Assembly: GCA_015183035.1 (NCBI GenBank)
Contig: JACZZP010000014.1
Coordinates: 1,612,001 to 1,676,000, forward strand
From: Meloidogyne chitwoodi
Taxonomy: Eukaryota; Nematoda; Chromadorea; Rhabditida; Meloidogynidae
Direction: 5' to 3'
DNA length: 64,000 bases
Part shown: piece by piece, positions 48,613-59,330 of the stretch
Position numbering within the stretch: the stretch's first letter is position 1
How the letters are laid out: every line of letters begins with the position of its first letter
Notes under the pieces: model-generated
What the model saw: only the letters and a program-made list of their open reading frames with translations
Told to the model about the DNA's origin: nothing
The model's database searches: none
Program-made: the position numbers and the translations under genes

Positions 48613-48662
48613 TAGGATGGAATGAACTTTTCGATTCTGAATTAATACTCGCTCACGTATTC
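48613..48662 (+). pseudogene. INTS11: INTS11 last-exon fragment, unit B
   Basis: TTTTAGGATGGAATGAACTT followed by CGATTCTGAATTAATACTCG reproduces the INTS11 3' splice acceptor and start of its last exon (46937-46988). A base is missing, so the frame is broken. The sequence then jumps to the INTS11/copy A 3' region. Confidence 0.85.
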
Positions 48663-48877
48663 AAAAAACCACAATTTCCCCTTATTTCTATTGACTTTAA
48701 AACATTTTATTTATTTACAAACATACAAGGCAAACATACAAATAACACAACAATAGGTATATAGGCAATACAAAAAACATTAATTTTATAATAAGAGAAA
48801 ATTATATATTTATTATATCAATGTTTTTGCCTTCTTTCTCCTAACAATTTCTTCGGTATAAGTTTCGTTTGTTTTGC

Positions 48878-49322
48878 TCATTTCTCCTTTATGGCCTTGA
48901 CGATGCAATAGACAATAGCGCCAACGCATCCAGAACACAAGAGGTAAGGAACAACAAAAAAAAGAAAAATAGAAAGTAGACCAGCTGTTACAGCAGCAGC
49001 GTCAGGAACCTTCTCCTTCTCTTCCTGACCTTCTCCCATCTGAGACAGATGTTCAAGATTCTGCTCGTCATTATGCAACAACTAAAAGAAAATGTTTAAA
49101 ATTAAAAAAAGAAAAGATATTCCTTACTTCTCCAGCCTTTGTAGATTCATCTTTTGTAGCTTCATCTTTCAAGTCAACATTGATGTTCACTTCTTTTGTG
49201 TTGACTTGTTCAATCAGCAACAATAGAACAATGATGGAAAGTGCCAAAATATTGACGAGCATTGCCTGCTTTTTCCAAGAAGATCCATTGCTATTGTTGT
49301 TGTTGAAGATGATTGACTTCAT
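48878..49322 (-). CDS. Cluster copy B: small two-hydrophobic-segment protein
   Basis: Exon 1 (49128-49322) matches copy C's leader, with DESTKAGE replacing DEPTQAGK at its end. The intron is 46 bases (49082-49127). Exon 2 (48878-49081) is identical to copy A except Ala to Val in the Ala-rich part (AAAVTAG). A and B are therefore the most recent pair in exon 2. 3' UTR and promoter (ATATAAAAACC upstream) are conserved with A. Same overlapping ATGA at the stop. Confidence 0.7.
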
Positions 49323-49523
49323 TATTGTTTTTTGTTGTTGAAAGCAAAGAAGAATTGTTGTATTGATGGTAGCAGAAATTGAATTATGATAGTTATGTTT
49401 GTTTATATTGAGGTTTTTATATGTTTTAGAATTTAAGGTTATTAAAGTTTTCATTTTATAGCTTCAATTTACCTTGATGGGAGCAGCTCAGTATATCAAA
49501 ACTACATTACTATATAATGGGTA

Positions 49524-49878
49524 GGGTCGATTCAGAGTTGGCCGATTCAGAGTAGCGGGTTGTTTTTGGCCATAACTTTTTTATTTCTTAACCGATCTGA
49601 ATAATTCTTTTATTAATCGAAAGCATCCGAAAAGCGGATAAATTTAACCAATTGGGCTGATCCAATCAGATCACTCAACAAAAAATTATAGCTCGATAAA
49701 TGTGTAAAATCGTGATTTTCGGGCATAACTTTTTAAAAATCAACTGATCTGATCAGACAAATAGTGAAAAGACTCCATTTTTCGAGGACTTTCGAATGAC
49801 ATAAAAATTATGTGAAAAGATTTAAAATGAAAAAAGTTATACGAGCTATTCTGAATTGGCCGACTCTGAATCGTCCTT
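49524..49878. mobile_element. GATTCAGAGTCGGCC element, copy 2
   Basis: Ends GGTCGATTCAGAGTTGGCCG and GAATTGGCCGACTCTGAATC form clear inverted repeats. The position upstream of copy B matches copy 1 upstream of A. Confidence 0.75.
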
Positions 49879-49964
49879 TACCGAACTTTGAAAATATTTC
49901 AGTCTAATTTTTTAAAATCATTTTCGCGAAAATTTAATTTTTTACTCAAAATATCGATTTAAAA

Positions 49965-51127
49965 CAGAGTTGCCAGATCTGAGGATTTATCCTCATTTTG
50001 AGGATTTTAAGAAGTTGAAGAGGATTTTTTTTGAAAATGAGGATTTGCGGATTTTTGTGGTTTTTTGAGGATTTTTGAGGATTTTTGATATTTTTGGATA
50101 TTTTTGATGTTTTTTCAGAAATTTAATTAAAAATTGCTATTTTTTGGGTAAATTTTGGCAACTAGAGAACAAAAATTTCAAAATTTTTCGCCTGCGGCGC
50201 CAAAAACGTGAATTTTTTCAACTAGAGTACGCTAGATCTCTGAAAGGCTTTGTATAACAGGTATTTTATCTGTGGTTCAATCCGGACAAGTAAGGTGTCA
50301 TTCGATAGCTCTCAAAAAACTGGCTCGATCTAGTGGTGGTAGAAGTCAGTTGATTGTCTGTAAGCCGAGATACAGATCACTGAAAATTGAAAAACCATAG
50401 GGAGGAGTAAGCTCTATTAAGTGATTTTGTAATTTTAACTGTAGAATAACGCATGTACAAAGAGCCAACCAGCCATGGGCCTAAAAAGGAAGTAGTAATA
50501 AAACACCCTATAGATCCGAGTTTAACGTGTTTCCACAAAGTTCAATCTTTCATAACTTTATTAAAAATCAACAATCACAATTTTGGTCTCATTTGACTTG
50601 TTTCGAAGAACTCTTTCGAATGAGCTATCATACTCATATTTGAATTTTTTACCCCAAAATGAGCTTGGTCCCCCCTATACTTTTACAATTTTCAGGGACT
50701 GTATCTCGGCTCAGAAACATTCGTTCGATTTTCTCCAAACAAGATCGACCCAGTTTTTCGAGCTATCGAATGACACTTTACTTGTCCGGATTGAACCACA
50801 GATAAAATACTTGTTACAGGAAATTCCTCCAAAATTTTTTTTCTGCGGCGCGTCAAATAACTAACCCAAGTGAAGGTTAATTACGATTTTTCCTGCACAG
50901 AATTTTACAAGATGATTATTTCCAATAATAAATTGTTAAAATCCATTGTTAATAGCGAAAAATATGAATATTCATAAAAAATTTCAATTATAATAAACAT
51001 TTTTATTATTTGCGGATTTTTGCCCAAAAATGAGGATTTTTTCCTATAAATTTGCGGTTTTATGCCCAAAATGAGGATTTTTTCCGATGAATTTGCGGAT
51101 TTTTCATTTTTTCATCTGGCAACACTG
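49965..51127. mobile_element. Non-autonomous hAT-like insertion, 1163 bases
   Basis: Ends CAGAGTTGCCAGAT / ATCTGGCAACACTG with an exact 8-base duplication ATTTAAAA (49957-49964 and 51128-51135). The paralogous site at about 48492-48512 lacks the element and has one ATTTTAAAA. The inner flanks are made of GAGGATTTTTGAGGATTT repeats. A foldback element (50248-50823) is nested inside. No transposase frame. Confidence 0.9.
50248..50823. mobile_element. Foldback element, ATAACAGGTATTTT family, copy 2
   Basis: Diverged relative of 23351-24071, with arms GTATAACAGGTATTTTATCT and GATAAAATACTTGTTACAGG. It is nested within the hAT-like element. Confidence 0.75.
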
Positions 51128-51251
51128 ATTTAAAAGTATGTATTTTAGTTAAAGTACATTTATAATTTTATATAATACACGCAGTAATTTTAAAATCTTT
51201 ACTTTCATTTAAGGTATGAATACGAGTATGATTTATTTCTTTTATATTTTA

Positions 51252-51304
51252 GGACGGGATTGAACTTTTCGATTCTGAGTTAATACTCGCTCACGTATTC
51301 AAAA
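51252..51304 (+). pseudogene. INTS11: INTS11 last-exon fragment, unit C
   Basis: TTTTAGGACGGGATTGAACT, then CTCGCTCACGTATTCAAAAG. Same start as the INTS11 last exon and the same internal deletion as unit B (the ~145 bases corresponding to 46987-47131 are missing). Confidence 0.85.
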
Positions 51305-51516
51305 GACCACAATTTCTCCTTAGTTCAAGCGAATTTAAAACATTTTATTTATTTACAAACATACAAGGCAAACATACAAATAACACAACAATATATAGGC
51401 AATACAAAAAACATTAATTTTATAATAAGAGAAAATTATATATTTATCATATCAATGTTTTTGCCTTCTTTCTCCTAACAATTTCTTCGTCTTGGAACTT
51501 TCGTTTGTTTTGCTCA

Positions 51517-51960
51517 CTACTTTGTGGCCTTGACGATGCAATAGATAATAAGGGTAACGAATCCAGAACAGCAGATGTACCCAAGACAGCAGAGGAGAAT
51601 AGAAACAATTCCCAAAGCTTCAAGAGCCTTTTGATCCTTTTCAGGCAAATCTTCAAAGTTCACATCTCTTTCACGCTGAGCCAGATGTTCAAGATTCTGC
51701 TCGTCATTATGCAACAACTAAAATATAAAATAGTTAAATTAAAAAATAGTAAAGATATTCCTTACTTTTCCAGCCTGTGTAGGTTCATCTTTTGTAGCTT
51801 CATCTTTCAAGTCAACATTGATGTTCACTTCTTTTGTGTTGACTTGTTCAATCAGCAACAATAGAACAATGATGGAAAGTGCTAAAATATTGACGAGCAT
51901 TGCCTGCTTTTTCCAAGAAGATCCATTGCTATTGTTGTTGTTGAAGATGATTGACTTCAT
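51517..51960 (-). CDS. Cluster copy C: small two-hydrophobic-segment protein
   Basis: Exon 1 (51766-51960) encodes the same 65-residue leader as copy D. The intron is 48 bases. Exon 2 (51517-51717) starts LLHNDEQNLEHLAQ like A and B. It then diverges completely (RERDVNFEDLPEKDQKALEA) before a Cys-rich hydrophobic segment (LLCCLGYICCSGFVTLIIYC) and the short end IVKATK. 5' and 3' non-coding sequence stays close to A and B, so divergence is confined to the middle of exon 2. Confidence 0.7.
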
Positions 51961-52293
51961 TATTGTTTTGTTGTTGTTGAGAACAGAAGAAGAATTGTTG
52001 TATTGATGGTAATAGAAATTGAATTATGATAGATATGTTTGTTTATATAGAGGTTTTTATATGTTTTAGAATTTAAAATTGTTAAAGATTTCATTTTATT
52101 ACATTAAAATGCGCACATTGATTGTAAATATATATTTTAACTGTTTTTTTTTTGCATTTTGGCGTTTTGAAAAATACTAATACTCAAACAAACTGTTGAG
52201 TATTAAAGAGTATTTTGTTGTTTTTTTATAATTAAATGCAAAATTTAGTATTTTATTTAAATAATTTTTTAACAATTTTAATTTCTTTTATTA

Positions 52294-55200
52294 ATGTCTT
52301 CTGACCTCACAAAAAAGTAAAAATATTTATTTTAATAATCAAATGTTTTATTTATTTAAGCAAAATTGAATTAACTGTTCATCAAATTGAACCTGCGATT
52401 GTTGTCTGTGAAAAAGGAAATATTAAACAATTGAAAATGTTTGTTTTTAATTTATTTTGAATTTAATTTCTCTTTAGAATTCAATTAAAAGGTCTTAGTG
52501 AACAGTCAAGTCCTGGTGCTGTTGCTCGTTTTGTTCAAGATCAATGTCAGCCATTAATACCTTTAGACAGACTTTATGAATTGGAACGATTAATTTCTTC
52601 TATTATTTTGAGGGAACGTTCATCAGAGATTAAAGGTTTTTTTATTAATTATTTAAAACATTTGTATTTTTTTAAGTTTCATCAATTGAGTCAGTAGATA
52701 TTGATAAATTAGATGTGAGTAAATTAATTAAAATATTTTTTCCTTCTATTCGATGTGAAGTTTTGGTTCTTTTTTAGCCCCAAAACAATTTACGGGGTTG
52801 AAATATCTTTCGTCTAAAAAAATTTTTTGCCGGGGAAGACTTAAATAAAGAGAAGAGGAACCTTTTCAAAATAATTTTCTTTTTTTTTTTTAATTTTAGG
52901 ATTATTTGGAATTACTTTATGAAGAAGGAGAATCTAAGCATCGAGGAGTTTCTCTTCTTTTACAATTATTTTATGAAACTCCAACACCTTCTTTACCAAA
53001 AATTGTTGAAAATGAACCATTAATGAGTGCATTAGTTCGTATAATGAAAGAGGTTTTTTACTTTCTAAAAAATAATTTAAATTAAACATTTTAGGATGCT
53101 CGACGTAATTTTGATTTGGCAATTCAAGTTGGACAATTATTTTATAGGTTATCTCAGTTTCAACCTTTTCTTGCTGTTCTTTCTCGTTGGAAGGTTTTTT
53201 AGAATTTTAAAATTGTTTTTTTAATTTTAATGTAAGATTGGTCTTCTCTGTCTCCAACTTGTCGAACAAGAATTAAAACGTTCAGAAGTTTGGCGTCAAA
53301 AAGTACAAGAATTAACTGATTTAAATTCACGTCGTAATTGGGAATCTGCTTTGATTAAACAAGATTTATTAATTACAGGTTTTTTTTTAATTTTTTTAAA
53401 AATTATTTTATTAAAAATAATTTTGCCAGTTTGTCTTCAAATTTTGCTTAACATGTCAGACGATTTACGCTCAGAAAATAAAATGCAACGTAGAGGATTG
53501 TTACCAATGCTTTTTAATGCTTTAGAACATTCTTCTTCTTCACAGCTTATTTTTGTTGTAATTAATTTTTTATGGAAACTTAGTCATTTTGTAGAAAATC
53601 AGAAATGTATAATGGTATATAATTATAAATATTTAAATTATAATTAGGCTTTAAGTTTTTAAAAATTAAAAACCTAGAAAGATCATAGTTGGTTGGGTGG
53701 TTGTGTGCTAGTTTTTGATTATTGAGGAAGGGCAGGTTCGAATCCTTTCGATTGACATTAATTTTCGAAAAGTGCAATGATGTTAAAAAATAATCTGTCA
53801 ATCCTCTGATTTGTTTTGTACTCTTTAATGAGGATAAATTGATTTTAGTTAAAACTGAGCACTAAATTTTAATTTATTTTTAAATATTTATATAATTTTT
53901 TTTTTAATTTTTTAGAACAATTCTGGTATAATTGAACGTTTAGTTTCTTTTATTCCTCAATCATGTAATAAAAATAATATTCCTTCATCTTCTTCTAAAT
54001 TTAATAAAAATAATATTCCAACAGAACTTCTTTTTGCCCTTTTTTCATTACTTTTTAATTGTTCTTTTGAATCTTTTGGTCGTCGACGAATGGTTCAATC
54101 TGGATTAGTTTCTTTATTATCACCTTATCTTTTAGGTTTATTTAAATTATTTAAATTATTTTTAATTTTTTAATTTTATATTAATTAGAATATAATATTG
54201 CTTTGGCATTGATGTATCAATTAAGTATGGAAGATGATGCAAAGGCTATGATAGCATTCACTGATTGTATTTCAATAGTATATTTTTTAATTATAATCTT
54301 TCAATAAAATCCGCAATTTTTGTCCGCAAGTTATAATAAAACATTTTAACCTTTTTCTAACAAATTCTTTCAAAAATAATATTATTAAAAAATGTTAATT
54401 AAAAACCTTTTTCATTCCTCCAAAAGTAATTTTTATTGGAAAATATAATTTATAACTTGCGGATAAAAGTTGCGGATTTTGGAAAATAAGGGTAAATTAA
54501 ATATTTTTAAGTTATCAAATTTATTACTTTTACAACAAAAAGAAAAAGAACAATTTAATAATTTTAAAGAAAGAAAAACAAAAATAATAAAATGTTTATT
54601 AATAAATTTTGTATTAGAAAAAAGAAATGCTCAATTATTTTGCGGTAATAATGGGCAAGGATTGGATAAATTGATGGAATATATTTTTAAAATTGAAAAA
54701 TGTGAAGATCCTTTGACTATAAAGGTTTTTTTGAATTTTATTTTCTTTTTATTTTATTTAGATAGCTCGTAATTTAGCTACTCATGAAGGTCCAACACGT
54801 GAAATGTTTGGTAAATGGATGCCTCAAATTGTAGAAAATTTTATTACAAAGGTTTTTTTGAATTCTTTTTTTATTTAATTTATTTTTTAAAGTTTAATTC
54901 AAAAAAAGAAGAAAATATTTTTAATTATATTTTTGCAATTGAATGTCTTGGAATTTGTGTATTAATTCCTGAAGTAGACTGGCCAGAATTGGATCAAAAT
55001 TTTGAAGTTATTAATTTTTTATTTAATTTATTAAAAAGAGTTGAAGTAAAAAAAGAAGGAAAAAATAATAAAAATGAAATTGAAGATGATTTAATTTTAC
55101 AGGTTTATTTTTTTTTAAGAAAAGATTTTTAAAAAAATTTAAGGCAGTAATGCTATGCGGAACTTTGGCATCACACAATTTACAAATGGCTGAACGTGTA

Positions 55201-56098
55201 GAGAAGAGTATTTTACCTTTTTTAATCAACGTTATTAAAAGTATATTTTTTTATTTTTCTAAAATCATTATTCTTTTGTTTGGTCGTTTTGGTGCCGAAT
55301 AATTTTTTAGTTTTTTTGTTTAAATTATTTTGATCAATTTTTTATTTTTTTAAGTTTTTGATACGAGGAATCATTTTTATAAATTTATATAAAATTATTT
55401 TACCAAGTTTTGGACATTTAGAAGAAGAATTTTGATTTAGGGTCGTTTTGGTGCCACCAATTTTTTTGGATATTATTGGAAATGCTTGAAAATTAATTGG
55501 AATTTATAAAAAAAATTTTTATTTTTTTATATGATTTTGGCACCAAAACGACCCTACAAATTAATTATTTAAAAATTTCTAAAAAAAATAATTTTTAAAT
55601 AAATCAATTTTAGAACGTCAAGAAGACGATGAAATAATTTTACAATTTATATTTTTAATTATTTGTTTACTTTCTTATGGTGGGAATTTAGCTAATCGTT
55701 TATGTATTGAAGAAGAAGAAGAAAAGGAAGAAGAAAATAATAAATCAATTATTGGTTTTTTATTAAATTTTATTAATAATAAAAATCCAAAAATATCTTC
55801 ACTTTGTGATCAAGTACTTGAAAAGGTTACTGTAAGTGTTCTTTTTTTTAATTTTTTTAAATTTAATTTAAAGGAAATTAGTAAATATTGGAAAAAAAGA
55901 ATTTGTACAGCAAAATTTTGTTGGCATAATTCTCAATGGCTTGAAATGGTTAAAACAATAAATAATGATGATCAAAATATATCATTAGAAGAAGATGAAC
56001 TTTTTGAAGAAGATGAATATTTTAATAATATTTTACCTGAAAAATTAATTTTAAATTCTGAAGAATTTCTTAGAGATAGTGAATTTATTACTAAATAA
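52294..56098 (+). CDS. KAP3: KAP3: kinesin-II associated protein (armadillo)
   Basis: Non-motor subunit of heterotrimeric kinesin-II, linking KIF3-type motors to cargo, including ciliary cargo. The ATG at 52294 (MSSDLTK) joins after an intron to KIELTVHQIEPAIVVCEKGN. Armadillo-type helical repeats follow through many exons (EDARRNFDLAIQVGQLFYRL at 53096, ALALMYQLSMEDDAKAMIAF near 54200-54260, IARNLATHEGPTREMFGKWM at 54762). The KAP-specific C-terminal motif KFCWHNSQWLEMV (55914-55950) precedes an acidic tail ending FITK at 56098. Introns carry a tRNA-like sequence, a TCCGCAA-type MITE and a TA-flanked MITE. The gene sits between oppositely oriented halves of the small-protein cluster. Confidence 0.93.
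53684..53757 (+). repeat. tRNA-like sequence in a KAP3 intron
   Basis: GTTGGTTGGGTGGTTGTGTG (A-box-like) and GGCAGGTTCGAATCCTTTCG (B-box-like) at tRNA spacing, with no matching acceptor stem. Confidence 0.45.
54306..54481. mobile_element. TCCGCAA-type MITE in a KAP3 intron
   Basis: Arms AATCCGCAATTTTTGTCCGC and its mirrored GCGGATAAAAGTTGCGGATT, about 176 bases overall. The right end nearly touches the next exon (GGTAAATTAAATATTTTT). Confidence 0.75.
55439..55556. mobile_element. TA-flanked MITE in a KAP3 intron
   Basis: Ends GGGTCGTTTTGGTGCCA and TGGCACCAAAACGACCC, flanked by TA on each side, as for Tc1/mariner-type elements. A lone related end (GGTCGTTTTGGTGCCGAATA) lies at 55279. Confidence 0.7.
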
Positions 56099-56189
56099 AA
56101 TGTAATATAATTAATATTTTTTTTTATTTATAAATTTTTATATTATATATTGTTTTAATTTTGTTAAGAATTTTTAATTACTGTCGTTG

Positions 56190-56432
56190 ATTGACGTTTT
56201 GTCCAATTTTCTAGGATGACGTTTTGTCCAATTTTCTAGGATGACATTTTGTCCAATATTCTAGGATGACATTTTGTCCAATTTTCTAGGATGACATTTT
56301 GTCCAATTTTACTAGGATGACATTTTGTCCAATTTTACTAGGATGACATTTTGTCCAATTTTACTAGGATGACATTTTGTCCAATTTTACTAGGATGACA
56401 TTTTGTCCAATTTTACTAGGATGACATTTCAA
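56190..56432. repeat. 25/26-base tandem repeat upstream of copy D
   Basis: About nine to ten units of GACATTTTGTCCAATTTT-CTAGGAT. The first four have TTTTCTAGG and the later five have TTTTACTAGG. The step marks two expansion phases between the KAP3 stop and the copy D promoter. Confidence 0.9.
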
Positions 56433-56598
56433 ATTTTTCAAAAGCCTACACATGAAAAACTGTTCGAAGTGTATATGTACAAGCAATATTTGTTGGATTC
56501 TAAATGAAACTTTCACAAATAAGGTTATAACTTCGTCTATATATAAAAGTGCATTGAAGATATAAAATGAAAGCTTTAATAACCTTAAATTCTAAAAC

Positions 56599-56608
56599 AT
56601 ATAAAAAC
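56599..56608 (+). promoter_or_regulatory. TATA box shared by the five-gene cluster
   Basis: ATATAAAAAC lies about 95 bases before the copy D ATG, within a block (TTCTAAAACATATAAAAACC) repeated upstream of copies A, B, C and, slightly changed, E. The 5' UTR that follows is rich in CAACAACAAC. Confidence 0.55.
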
Positions 56609-56700
56609 CTCTATATAAACAAACATAACTATCATCATTCAAATTCTATTACCATCAATACAACAATTCTTCTTCTGTTCTCAACAACAACAAAACAATA

Positions 56701-58874
56701 ATGAAGTCAATCATCTTCAACAACAACAATAGCAATGGATCTTCTTGGAAAAAGCAGGCAATGCTCGTCAATATTTTAGCACTTTCCATCATTGTTCTAT
56801 TGTTGCTGATTGAACAAGTCAACACAAAAGAAGTGAACATCAATGTTGACTTGAAAGATGAAGCTACAAAAGATGAACCTACACAGGCTGGAAAAGTAAG
56901 GAATATCTTTTCTTTTTTAATTTTAAACACTAGCGGAGATGGACGCCCTTCGGGCGTCCTTCTCCGCTAGCAAAAAAACAATAAACTTAAAATAACCTGA
57001 ACAATAAATCTTTTGCACTTACAAACGTTTTAAAGAACAAAACACAAAATACTGAAACTCAAATGTTTCTGACTCATGAGTCTCAAACTCAGAATCAAAT
57101 GTCTCTCACTCAGAATCAACTGGCTCTTACTCCAGTTTCTCAGTCATAAGTGTCTTCGATTCAGCTTCAAGTGCTCATACGCAGACTCTTGTGTCTCTGA
57201 CTCTTGTGTCTCTGACTCTTGTGTCTCTGACTCTTGTGTCTCTGACTCTTGTGTCTCTGACTCTTGTGTCTCTGACTCTTGTGTCTCTGACTCTTGTGTC
57301 TCTGACTCTTGTGTCTCTGACTCTTGTGTCTCTGACTCTTGTGTCTCTGACTCTTGTGTCTCTGACTCTTGTGTCTCTGACTCTTGTGTCTCTGACTCTT
57401 GTGTCTCTGACTCTTGTGTCTCTGACTCTTGTGTCTCTGACTCTTGTGTCTCTGACTCTTGTGTCTCTGACTCTTGTGTCTCTGACTCTTGTGTCTCTGA
57501 CTCTTGTGTCTCTGACTCTTGTGTCTCTGACTCTTGTGTCTCTGACTCTTGTGTCTCTGACTCTTGTGTCTCTGACTCTTGTGTCTCTGACTCTTGTGTC
57601 TCTGACTCTTGTGTCTCTGACTCTTGTGTCTCTGACTCTTGTGTCTCTGACTCTTGTGTCTCTGACTCTTGTGTCTCTGACTCTTGTGTCTCTGACTCTT
57701 GTGTCTCTGACTCTTGTGTCTCTGACTCTTGTGTCTCTGACTCTTGTGTCTCTGACTCTTGTGTCTCTGACTCTTGTGTCTCTGACTCTTGTGTCTCTGA
57801 CTCTTGTGTCTCTGACTCTTGTGTCTCTGACTCTTGTGTCTCTGACTCTTGTGTCTCTGACTCTTGTGTCTCTGACTCTTGTGTCTCTGACTCTTGTGTC
57901 TCTGACTCTTGTGTCTCTGACTCTTGTGTCTCTGACTCTTGTGTCTCTGACTCTTGTGTCTCTGACTCTTGTGTCTCTGACTCTTGTGTCTCTGACTCTT
58001 GTGTCTCTGACTCTTGTGTCTCTGACTCTTGTGTCTCTGACTCTTGTGTCTCTGACTCTTGTGTCTCTGACTCTTGTGTCTCTGACTCTTGTGTCTCTGA
58101 CTCTTGTGTCTCTGACTCTTGTGTCTCTGACTCTTGTGTCTCTGACTCTTGTGTCTCTGACTCTTGTGTCTCTGACTCTTGTGTCTCTGACTCTTGTGTC
58201 TCTGACTCTTGTGTCTCTGACTCTTGTGTCTCTGACTCGGAATCCTCAGCACGGCTTCTTTTCTTATGGCGTCACTTGAGCAGCAGCGTTCTTCGGCGTC
58301 CACATTGAAGCAAAATGCAGCAAGCAGCGTTGTTGTTTGTTTGTTGTTGAAATTTAGTGGCTGGCGTTAAAGACTGATCAAAATACAGGGTTTATATAGT
58401 ATCCAAGTTCAAGTTTATTTTCAAGTTCTAAGTTCATTTTCAAGTTTTGTGTTCAAGTTTATTTTCAAGTTTCAAATCCAAGTTTATTTTCAAGTTCTAA
58501 GTTCATTTTCAAGTTTTAAATTTAAACTTAAACCTTATTTCAAGTTGCAAACCCTACTATAAAAACCCCCACTTTCACTTACCCCAATCATTTGTCTATA
58601 AAAAGCCAAACAAACAAACTGACAAACATTCTCAATTATATAATTAGATTTTATCTTTTAGTTGTTGCATAGTGACGAGCCGAAGCTTGAACATATGGCT
58701 CAGATGGGAGAAGGTCTTAAATTAACAGAAGAGGAAAGAGAGGCCAAGCTTAAGGCTGCTCGTAAATTTAGAGATATTAATATGCTTGTCGTCGGTCTTC
58801 TTATATGCACCTGCCTTTTTGGGTGCATTGGCTTTATTATCTTTGTAATCGTCAAGGCTATAAATAACAAGTGA
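56701..58874 (+). CDS. Cluster copy D, intron expanded by a 1.7 kb insertion
   Basis: Exon 1 (56701-56895) encodes a leader identical to copy C. The donor GTAAGG is intact at 56896. Exon 2 (58662-58874) starts LLHSDEPKLEHMAQMGEG, then a charged helix (LTEEEREAKLKAARKFRD) and a hydrophobic segment (VVGLLICTCLFGCIGFIIFV), ending IVKAINNK. The intron is 1766 bases against about 50 in its paralogues. The insert lies between AATTTTAAAC and ATTTTATCTTTTAG, which together resemble the normal intron. The insert carries a 15-base satellite, a GC hairpin and TATA-like sequences on both strands. Whether D is still spliced across it is unknown; exon 2 might be driven from a promoter in the insert (TATAAAAAGCC at 58599). 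Confidence 0.6.
56929..56970. repeat. GC-rich hairpin with cUUCGg loop
   Basis: CTAGCGGAGA and TCTCCGCTAG enclose GGACGCC-CTTCGG-GCGTCC, a near-perfect stem with a stable UUCG tetraloop if transcribed. It stands at the left edge of the copy D intron insertion. Confidence 0.85.
57184..58238. repeat. Perfect 15-base satellite, about 70 copies
   Basis: The unit GACTCTTGTGTCTCT repeats without a single change I can find over 1055 bases. Because 15 is divisible by three and no unit frame has a stop, all six frames are open: pentapeptides VSDSC and VSLTL on plus, QRHKS on minus. Degenerate relatives (CTCAGAATCAACTGG and the like) flank it at 57062-57180. The long frames are a consequence of the repeat, and I do not call a gene. 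Confidence 0.95.
58387..58398 (-). promoter_or_regulatory. TATA-like box inside the copy D insert
   Basis: Minus-strand CTATATAAACCCTG is followed after about 80 bases by a CAACAACAAACAAAC-rich leader and an ATG at 58305. That ATG frame closes after 13 codons. It suggests a captured promoter or gene fragment reading toward the satellite. Confidence 0.35.
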
Positions 58875-59087
58875 GCAAAACAAACAAAAGTTCCAAGACG
58901 AAGAAATTGTTGAGGAAAGAAGGCAAAAACATTGATATACTAAATATATAATTTTCCTCTTATTATAAAATTAATGTTTTTTTATTGCCTATATATTGTT
59001 GTGTTTTTGTATGTTTGCCTTGTATATTTGTAAATAAATAAAATGTTTTAAATTCGCTTGAAATGAGGAGAAATAGTGTTCTTTTGA

Positions 59088-59140
59088 ATACGTGAGCGAG
59101 TATTAACTCAGAATCGAAAAGTTCAATTCCTTCCTAAAAT
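59088..59140 (-). pseudogene. INTS11: INTS11 last-exon fragment, unit D (inverted)
   Basis: Minus strand: TTTAGGAAGGAATTGAACTT, then CTCGCTCACGTATTCAAAAG. Same boundaries and same deletion as units B and C, but opposite orientation. Confidence 0.85.
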
Positions 59141-59330
59141 ATATTAGAGAAATAAATCATACTATGAAAGTAAAGTGCTTTAAAATTATCACGTGTATTA
59201 TACAAAATTGAAAATGTACTTCATTAAAATACGTACTTTTAAAATCAATATTTTGAATAAAGAATTAAATTTCCGCGAAATTGATTTAAAAAATTAGATT
59301 GGCAAAATGTAAATATTTCCAAAGTTCGGT

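Noticed and set aside
57184..58238. Regular array considered as CRISPR
   Set aside because: Units are 15 bases, contiguous, without spacers, in a eukaryotic genome.
57076..58308. Long open frames of 360-410 codons on both strands
   Set aside because: They are produced by a 15-base repeat with no stops in any frame; flanking sequence gives no conserved start or domain.
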